Of a stretch of 45,397 nt of DNA, positions 40,584-45,397 are shown one piece after another (within the stretch, counting starts at the first letter, position 1; each line of letters starts with the position of its first letter). The notes below the pieces were generated by a model. It had not been told where the DNA came from. It saw only the letters and a program-made list of their open reading frames with translations, and did not search any database. Origin of the DNA: an uncultured Lachnospiraceae bacterium. GTDB taxonomy: Bacteria > Bacillota > Clostridia > Lachnospirales > Lachnospiraceae. The stretch is from NCBI GenBank assembly GCA_947174505.1, contig CAMWJF010000032.1, positions 1 to 45,397 of the forward strand, read 5' to 3'. The translations under genes were made by a program, and so were the position numbers.

Positions 40584-41150
40584 ATGAGAAAAAAACTGAA
40601 TATCACCGAAGGAATCTTCCCCATGCCCGTTTTGATGGTGGCAACCTACAATGAAGACGGCAGCGTGAATGTCATGAACGCCGCATGGGGCACCATGCAG
40701 GAGAGGGATCATGTCGCTCTCAACCTGACGGAAACCCACAAAACCGTACAGAATATTAAAGCGAGAGGCGCGTTCACGGTAAGCATCGCCGACGCCGCCC
40801 ATGTCGTAGAAGCGGACTACTTTGGCGTGGAATCCGGCAACAGAGTCCCCGATAAGCTGAGCACAAGCGGCCTCACTGCCAGCAAAGCCGAGAGCGTGGA
40901 TGCGCCGGTCATCAATGAATTTCCGCTCTGTCTGGAATGTGAGTTTGTCGAATACCAGAACAGCAAATATGGCTGCGGCGTAATCGGAAAAGTCGTCAAT
41001 GTCACTGCGGACGAAAGCGTCATGACCGGCGATAAAGTAGATATGTCTCTGGTGAACGCGATCGCCTTCGACCCGTATACACACGGTTACTATAAAGTAA
41101 CGGAAAGAGTCGGGGAAGCCTTCAAAGACGGCATCCGGCTTAAGAAATAG
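40584..41150 (+). CDS. Flavin reductase-like FMN-binding protein
   Basis: Protein of 188 residues of the flavin reductase-like/split-barrel family: FPMPVLMVATYNEDGSVNVM near the start (MPVLMVATYNEDG), AAWGTM, ALNLTETHKTVQNIKARG, then FTVSIAD and a C-terminal PYTHGYYKV. Such proteins bind FMN and pass electrons from NAD(P)H to flavin or other acceptors. I use the ATG at 40584 with GGAGG 5 nt upstream; the ATG at 40572 lacks one. It diverges from the HxlR regulator, its likely repressor, and ends in an intrinsic terminator. Confidence 0.9.
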   Translation: MRKKLNITEGIFPMPVLMVATYNEDGSVNVMNAAWGTMQERDHVALNLTETHKTVQNIKARGAFTVSIADAAHVVEADYFGVESGNRVPDKLSTSGLTASKAESVDAPVINEFPLCLECEFVEYQNSKYGCGVIGKVVNVTADESVMTGDKVDMSLVNAIAFDPYTHGYYKVTERVGEAFKDGIRLKK

Positions 41151-41163
41151 GATAAAACAGCGG

Positions 41164-41199
41164 AAGGCCTCCCGCAGCCGGGAGACCTTCTTCTTTTTC
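41164..41199 (+). terminator. Intrinsic terminator of the flavin reductase gene
   Basis: An 11-bp stem with one mismatch (41164-41174 with 41179-41189, core CTCCCG/CGGGAG) and a TTCTTCTTTTTC tail, 13 bp past the stop. It may also help end the convergent C39-like gene. Confidence 0.8.
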
Positions 41200-41216
41200 A
41201 TCTGCCAAGTTTCTTT

Positions 41217-41573
41217 CTATTCATATATCCCCAAAAACGACGTTATTTTCCCATGGGTATACGCTCCCTCAATCACGCCAAACTCAGGGTCATAAAATTT
41301 TCCATCATATAACAGCGCCCAATGCGTGTAGCCTCCGTCCGCATGCACCGTTAGAATGGAATACTCGTGCGGCACAGGATTTTTCTTGGAAATGCGGGTA
41401 TTCCGTTCGGCATGTTTCATCCCGTAAAAATTCAGTATCTCTATCAACTGCCCAATGCTTGTTGGCCCGTCTGTCTTCATGTCTCTGATCACTTCCTCTA
41501 TCTCCCTGCCGGTGATCATGGCGATACACGCCTGCCCGCAGGTTTCAGGTGTCGGCTGCATAACCAATTCCAT
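41217..41573 (-). CDS. Stand-alone C39-like papain-fold protein
   Basis: Protein of 118 residues that is a single peptidase C39-like domain: TPETCGQACIAMITG with Cys12 as the nucleophile, GGYTHWALLYDG with His84, and FYDPEFG with Asp95 in the usual third position. The oxyanion Gln would be near QPTPETC (Gln6). It has no transporter, signal peptide or other domain, so it is a cytoplasmic protein of unknown target; it could be an active protease or only a fold relative. GGGGGAAG precedes the ATG. It lies 54 bp after the XRE/effector-binding regulator in the same direction. Confidence 0.72.
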   Translation of the reverse strand: MELVMQPTPETCGQACIAMITGREIEEVIRDMKTDGPTSIGQLIEILNFYGMKHAERNTRISKKNPVPHEYSILTVHADGGYTHWALLYDGKFYDPEFGVIEGAYTHGKITSFLGIYE

Positions 41574-41627
41574 TTTCTTCCCCCATTCCCAAGTATCTTT
41601 ATGCTGCGTTTTCCAATCATGATTCCC

Positions 41628-42365
41628 TTATGAAAAATTTGTAAAACTGTCTGTCTTTGAGACACTGTCCACATGAATATACACGTCCATGCAGGTCATC
41701 CCGTCCTTTTCGTACACATGCTCAAAGCAGGACAGTATATCTTCCCTCGGTTTCTCCCTGAATCCGTTTACCTGCAAATATTCCATAATCCTCTTGTAGG
41801 CATTGGGAATGCGCTCAAATGCCGCCACAAAAGGATCGTATACCGTAATTACCGCATAATCGGCTTCTCTCTGGTCTGCATATTCCACCCCCGGACAGTC
41901 CGTTTCAAATCCTTCCGGCAAAACATACGCCGCGACATATCCGTGGAGGCCAAACCTGTTCTGCATCTCAAGAGAAACATGCGGAAAATCCCATCCAATC
42001 TGCATGGCGTCCGGCTTATACGCAAGCAGCCCGGCACGTCTGGCCCAATTCTCCATGTACGCGTTTACGTCATCTTCCGGATTCGGTGTAATCATGACAT
42101 ATCTCGCCATTTTGAACGCATCTACGCGCCTTATGGTAATCTCCGAATAAATCTCCTCACAGGCATTGATGTCTTCTCTGACCAGAGCATCCAGTTTACA
42201 GGAGAACATATCGCTCAAGGCAATCAGCTTGTTCAGCTCCGGGATAATCTCATCCGCCTCCCATCTGGATATGGTCTGTCTTGAAACCGACATAATCTCC
42301 GCCAACTGTTCCTGCGTTATCCTTCTCTGCTTTCTCAGATACTGGATGTTTTTTCCTAAACTCAT
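41628..42365 (-). CDS. XRE-family regulator with a GyrI/AraC-type effector-binding domain
   Basis: Protein of 245 residues. Residues 1-65 are a Cro/C1 helix-turn-helix (RRITQEQLAEIMSVSRQTIS, then RWEADEIIPELNKL). The rest (~85-235) looks like a GyrI-like small-molecule-binding domain (VDAFKMARYVMITPNPED, FGLHGYVAAYVLPEGFE, CFEHVYEKDGMTCMDVYIHV), as in regulators that bind drugs in a broad pocket. GGGGAGAGG precedes the ATG at 42365. It probably controls a nearby transport or detoxification gene. Confidence 0.82.
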   Translation of the reverse strand: MSLGKNIQYLRKQRRITQEQLAEIMSVSRQTISRWEADEIIPELNKLIALSDMFSCKLDALVREDINACEEIYSEITIRRVDAFKMARYVMITPNPEDDVNAYMENWARRAGLLAYKPDAMQIGWDFPHVSLEMQNRFGLHGYVAAYVLPEGFETDCPGVEYADQREADYAVITVYDPFVAAFERIPNAYKRIMEYLQVNGFREKPREDILSCFEHVYEKDGMTCMDVYIHVDSVSKTDSFTNFS

Positions 42366-42464
42366 AGACCTCTCCCCTAAATGTCTCTGCATGCAATGTC
42401 CTCTTGTTCCAAAAACATTATTGCATACCTATTCCAGAAAGAACACCACTTCAGAAACGCTCTT

Positions 42465-43004
42465 TCAGGAAATCGTGTCAACCGGTCGTTTACATTTGTA
42501 GCAAACATGCGGCATATCCACACCCCGATACTGTTTCGTCCAGGTGTCGACTACCGTCATCCCGTTTCTGAGAGCCACATTCCGGGATGCCGTATTGGTT
42601 TCCCGGATGATGGAATACACCTCGTCCGCCTGCAACGTGTCAAAGGCGTACTGCTTACATGCCTTTGCCGCTTCCGTCGCATACCCCCTGTGCCAGTGTG
42701 ACCGTTCAAACAGATAGCCGACTTCAAGTACCTCCTCATCCTTCCACGGCTGCATGGTGAGCCCGCACTGGCCGATCGTCTCCTCTGTTTCCTTTAAAAC
42801 TACCGCCCACAAACCAAATCCCCACTTCTGATACCGGGCAAGCTGCCTGTCAAGCCATTCCTGCGCCTCCTGATCGGTGAACGCCCCCTCATAGGCATAC
42901 ATGGTCTCTTCGTCCTGCAGAATCTTACACAGCGATGGAAAATCAGCCTGCGTCATCTTCCGCAGATATAATCTTTGCGTCTCCAGTATCCTGTCTTCTC
43001 TCAT
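42465..43004 (-). CDS. RimJ/RimL-type GNAT acetyltransferase
   Basis: Protein of 179 residues: ETQRLYLRKMTQADFPSL at the start is the RimJ/L signature, followed by WAVVLKETEETIGQCGL, EVGYLFERSHWHRGYATEA with the acetyl-CoA loop (H-R-G-Y-A), and ASRNVALRNGMTVV. The substrate may be a protein N-terminus or a small amine. It overlaps the AraC gene upstream by 4 bp (ATGA), so the two are coupled. The tail has a Cys pair (VCYKCKRP). Confidence 0.9.
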   Translation of the reverse strand: MREDRILETQRLYLRKMTQADFPSLCKILQDEETMYAYEGAFTDQEAQEWLDRQLARYQKWGFGLWAVVLKETEETIGQCGLTMQPWKDEEVLEVGYLFERSHWHRGYATEAAKACKQYAFDTLQADEVYSIIRETNTASRNVALRNGMTVVDTWTKQYRGVDMPHVCYKCKRPVDTIS

Positions 43005-43912
43005 TTATTTTCCTTTCCTCCTTCCCGCTTTCTGTATTCACCGGGCGTCACCCGAAACACCTCTTTGAATTTCCGGCAAAAATAGCCGACATTTTCAAAC
43101 CCGGAATCCCGGGCTATTGCCGAGACGCTGCTCTGCGTTGTGACAAGAAGCTTTGCCGCGCGTTTCAGCCTGTAATCCACCAGATAGCGGATGGGCGAAG
43201 TGTGAATATTTTTGTGAAAAATACCCAGCACACTGCTTTTACTGAGAGCCACCGTCCCCGCGATATCGTCCAGCGAAATCTGATATGGATAATTTTTATG
43301 GATATACTGCAGCATAATCTGCAGCTGCGCCTGCGTTCTCACCGATGACTGCGGCGCAGAAGACTTTTCCGTACAATCCGTATTTTCATAGACCATGCGC
43401 CACAACTTAAGAAGCAGCTCCACCGTTTTGATTTCACAGCCTTTCTCCGCTTCCTGCACGGCAAACACAGACGACAGCGTCTCCAAAATATCCCTCTGTC
43501 CTGAATCATCGGCCGAAAAGATCATACAATCTGCCGCCGCGTCAAGAACCGGCTGTATATATTTCCGATAAATCAGGCTGTCTTTTGCTGCAAGCAGGGA
43601 AGGGGAAAACACAATATTGGGAATAATAACACTTTCCGCCGCCTCAAACCGATGGATCACCTGAGAATTGATAAAAATCCCCGTTCCCTCGCCCAGCACA
43701 TATCTGCCGCTTCCGATCAGAAACTCTGCCGTCCCCTTTTTAATCAGAACAAATTCCACTTCCGGGTGCCAGTGCCAGTCTATGCAGTGAAAGTCAAACA
43801 GCCAGATATCCTCCAGATAATATCGGAACGGATAGTCTTCGCTTCCATGGGAGACTGTCTCCCTTAATGATTCATCGGTTATGATCTTGCCGTATCCCTC
43901 ATTGACTTTCAT
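43001..43912 (-). CDS. AraC-family regulator with N-terminal cupin domain
   Basis: Protein of 303 residues. The N-terminal half is a cupin-type ligand domain (FHCIDWHWHPEVEFVLIKKG, about residues 41-60, then INSQVIHRFE). The C-terminal ~100 residues hold two helix-turn-helix motifs, with SLDDIAGTVALSKSSVLGIF, AIARDSGFENVGYFCRKFKE and the TPGEYRK signature. AGAGAGGG precedes the ATG at 43912; the frame is open to 44113 but that would run over the divergent promoter. Layout fits a sugar-responsive activator of the divergent MFS gene. Confidence 0.92.
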   Translation of the reverse strand: MKVNEGYGKIITDESLRETVSHGSEDYPFRYYLEDIWLFDFHCIDWHWHPEVEFVLIKKGTAEFLIGSGRYVLGEGTGIFINSQVIHRFEAAESVIIPNIVFSPSLLAAKDSLIYRKYIQPVLDAAADCMIFSADDSGQRDILETLSSVFAVQEAEKGCEIKTVELLLKLWRMVYENTDCTEKSSAPQSSVRTQAQLQIMLQYIHKNYPYQISLDDIAGTVALSKSSVLGIFHKNIHTSPIRYLVDYRLKRAAKLLVTTQSSVSAIARDSGFENVGYFCRKFKEVFRVTPGEYRKREGGKENK

Positions 43913-43951
43913 TGCTACCCTCTCTATTTGCGATATTGTGTAATAATATTG

Positions 43952-43972
43952 GGATATATTGCATTGATATCC
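43952..43972. promoter_or_regulatory. Palindromic operator candidate GGATAT-N9-ATATCC
   Basis: Perfect 6-bp arms at 43952-43957 and 43967-43972. The right arm overlaps the -35 of the MFS promoter. A site for the divergent AraC regulator is the simplest reading, although AraC proteins more often use direct repeats. Confidence 0.45.
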
Positions 43973-43992
43973 ACATTTATCTACTATATAAT
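43964..43992 (+). promoter_or_regulatory. Promoter of the MFS transporter gene
   Basis: TTGATA (43964-43969), 17 bp, perfect TATAAT (43987-43992). The leader is about 110 nt and holds a weak hairpin (TTCGC/GCGAA) before the AAAGGAG ribosome site at 44094-44100. Confidence 0.72.
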
Positions 43993-44111
43993 ACAACTCA
44001 TTGCAGAAGTCAATACTTACGGGATAAGACAGCATATTTGACTCTCGCGTCATCCGCCAAAGGATACTTTTCGGTTCGCTGCCAGCGCGAAGGAAAGGAG
44101 TATATTTTACC

Positions 44112-45302
44112 ATGTCAAAAAATTATAAAAGGACACTGACAGCCTGCTATCTGGGCTTCATCACACAGGCCATCTGCGCAAACTTTGCGCCCTTGCTTTT
44201 CCTGAAATTTCACAATGATTATCAGATTCCTTTGGGGCAGATCGCACTTATTTCCACTGTATTTTTCCTGACCCAGCTGATCGTGGATATTCTGTGTTCC
44301 TATTTCGCAGACAGGATCGGATACCGCAAGTGCGTCGTTGCTTCGGAAATATGCGCCGCGGCAGGACTGATCGGGCTTGCCTTCCTGCCCGACCTTCTAC
44401 CCAATCCGCTGACCGGGATCATCGCAAGCGTCATTGTCTATGCCATCGGGAGCGGTCTGATCGAGGTACTGTGCAGTCCCATTGTGGAGGCCTGTCCCTT
44501 CGACCATAAAGAAGCGGTGATGAGCCTCCTGCACTCCTTTTACTGCTGGGGCTCAGTGGGCGTGATCCTTTTGTCCACCGTCTTTTTTGCCGTCTTTGGC
44601 ACTGGCAGCTGGAAATGGCTTGCCTGCATCTGGGCTGTCATTCCGCTTTATAATATCTACAATTTTATGACCTGTCCGATCGAGCATACGACAGACGACG
44701 GCAAGGGCATGAAGATAAGCGGTCTGCTTCGGGTTCCGCTGTTCTGGATAGCCATTATTCTTATGGTCTGCGCGGGCGCTTCCGAACTTTCCATGGCGCA
44801 GTGGGCTTCCGCCTATACAGAATCAGCGCTTGGTTTTACAAAATCTATGGGTGATCTGGCAGGACCCTGCATGTTTGCGATAACCATGGGTATCAGCCGT
44901 GTGATCTTCGGGAAATACGGCGGTAGGCTGGATCTGATACGGTTTATGATGGGATCTGGCGTCCTGTGCCTGAGCTGTTACATAGCGGCGTCCATTTCAA
45001 ATAACCCGATTATCGGACTGATCGGCTGTATCATGTGCGGTTTCTCCGTGGGAATTATGTGGCCCGGCACCATCAGTATCTGCTCCGGGCGGTTGCCGGA
45101 GGGCGGCACCGCCATGTTTGGCCTGCTGGCCATGGCGGGCGATCTGGGCGGCGCCTTCGGACCGAGTCTGGTGGGTAATATCACGCAGAATGCGGGGAAT
45201 GATCTGCGAAAAGGAATGCTGGTAGGATGCGTTTTCCCGCTGGTACTGATACTTTCTCTTCTTATTCTGAAAAGTATGCGGCAGACGAAAAAGGCAAAAT
45301 AA
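44112..45302 (+). CDS. Major facilitator superfamily transporter
   Basis: Membrane protein of 396 residues with about twelve helices in two halves. The loop between helices 2 and 3 has the MFS motif A form DRIGYRKCV (near residue 70). The layout (a charged middle loop after helix 6 around residues 192-206, HTTDDGKGMKI) resembles sugar-type MFS carriers. It diverges from an AraC/cupin regulator, which suggests import of a sugar or related compound; this is inference. AAAGGAG lies 11 nt before the ATG. The 95 bp after the stop hold only a short GTGTC/GACAC hairpin without a T run. Confidence 0.92.
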   Translation: MSKNYKRTLTACYLGFITQAICANFAPLLFLKFHNDYQIPLGQIALISTVFFLTQLIVDILCSYFADRIGYRKCVVASEICAAAGLIGLAFLPDLLPNPLTGIIASVIVYAIGSGLIEVLCSPIVEACPFDHKEAVMSLLHSFYCWGSVGVILLSTVFFAVFGTGSWKWLACIWAVIPLYNIYNFMTCPIEHTTDDGKGMKISGLLRVPLFWIAIILMVCAGASELSMAQWASAYTESALGFTKSMGDLAGPCMFAITMGISRVIFGKYGGRLDLIRFMMGSGVLCLSCYIAASISNNPIIGLIGCIMCGFSVGIMWPGTISICSGRLPEGGTAMFGLLAMAGDLGGAFGPSLVGNITQNAGNDLRKGMLVGCVFPLVLILSLLILKSMRQTKKAK

Positions 45303-45397
45303 AAAAGTGTCTTCGACACATCAACTCCCCTGCCCCTCAATCGAGGCCGCTGAAAAACATCCTATTATTCAGTTTTGAATTGCAGATATTCATAAAA

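Noticed and set aside
43913..44113. N-terminal extension of 67 residues on the AraC regulator
   Set aside because: The extension would cover the divergent MFS promoter and lacks a ribosome site, whereas the ATG at 43912 has one.
45303..45340. Terminator after the MFS gene
   Set aside because: Only a 5-bp GTGTC/GACAC hairpin with no T run follows; too weak to call.
1..45397. CRISPR arrays, tRNA or rRNA genes, insertion sequences, integrases
   Set aside because: No regularly spaced direct repeats, tRNA cloverleaf, rRNA stretch or transposase-like protein was seen on reading both strands.

Overview
The window looks like chromosomal DNA of a gut Clostridia, most probably Lachnospiraceae. The reasons are near-even GC, AGGAGG ribosome sites, YesM/YesN two-component pairs beside CUT1 sugar ABC transporters that lack their own ATPase, GH31 alpha-glycosidases, and many small tightly packed accessory genes. 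There are no rRNA or tRNA genes, CRISPR arrays, insertion sequences or phage genes that I can see. Species cannot be fixed from the sequence alone.

Layout. 1-6.4 kb: an NSS sodium-coupled transporter, an XRE membrane-anchored regulator, an ANT(6)-type nucleotidyltransferase, a small membrane protein with a DUF1266-type lipoprotein, asparagine synthetase AsnA, then (minus strand) bioY with a DUF1284 Fe-S-type protein. 6.6-28.8 kb: a PAS protein and a ~20-kb alpha-glycoside island. The island has two parallel modules. Module 1 is YicI-type alpha-xylosidase, binding protein and two permeases, divergent from a YesM/YesN pair. Module 2 is YesM/YesN, binding protein, two permeases, a second GH31 enzyme, a HAD phosphatase and a YcxB-like protein that appears frameshifted. 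A YkuD L,D-transpeptidase follows. 29-35 kb: glutamate synthase gltBD with a long structured leader. 35.4-40.5 kb: a minus-strand run of small detoxification/modification genes (acetyltransferase, MATE pump, GNATs, YdeI-like, DinB-like) under an HxlR regulator that diverges from a flavin reductase. 41-45 kb: C39-like protein, XRE/effector-binding regulator, GNAT, AraC regulator and a divergent MFS transporter.

How it works together. The island would import alpha-linked oligosaccharides (probably xyloside- or glucoside-decorated) through lipoprotein-captured ABC transport. Each uptake system is controlled by an extracellular-sensing kinase and an AraC-type response regulator, with intracellular hydrolysis by GH31 enzymes. 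The ATPase must be encoded elsewhere (an MsmK/MalK-type shared subunit is the usual solution).

The most interesting non-coding signals are four. (1) The 5' leaders of gltB and of the nearby acetyltransferase share one architecture despite unrelated sequence: an AT-rich hairpin, an adjoining hairpin, and a 7-nt stretch of that second loop exactly complementary to the 7 nt placed 3 nt before the Shine-Dalgarno. This looks like an undescribed pseudoknot-type cis-regulatory RNA. (2) A 45-bp sequence upstream of bioY seems to be at once a terminator, a BirA operator and the -35 box. (3) A repeat family with conserved ends and a variable interior occurs three times, each time just after a sugar-transport gene. 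(4) HxlR has face-to-face overlapping promoters with GTAC direct repeats.
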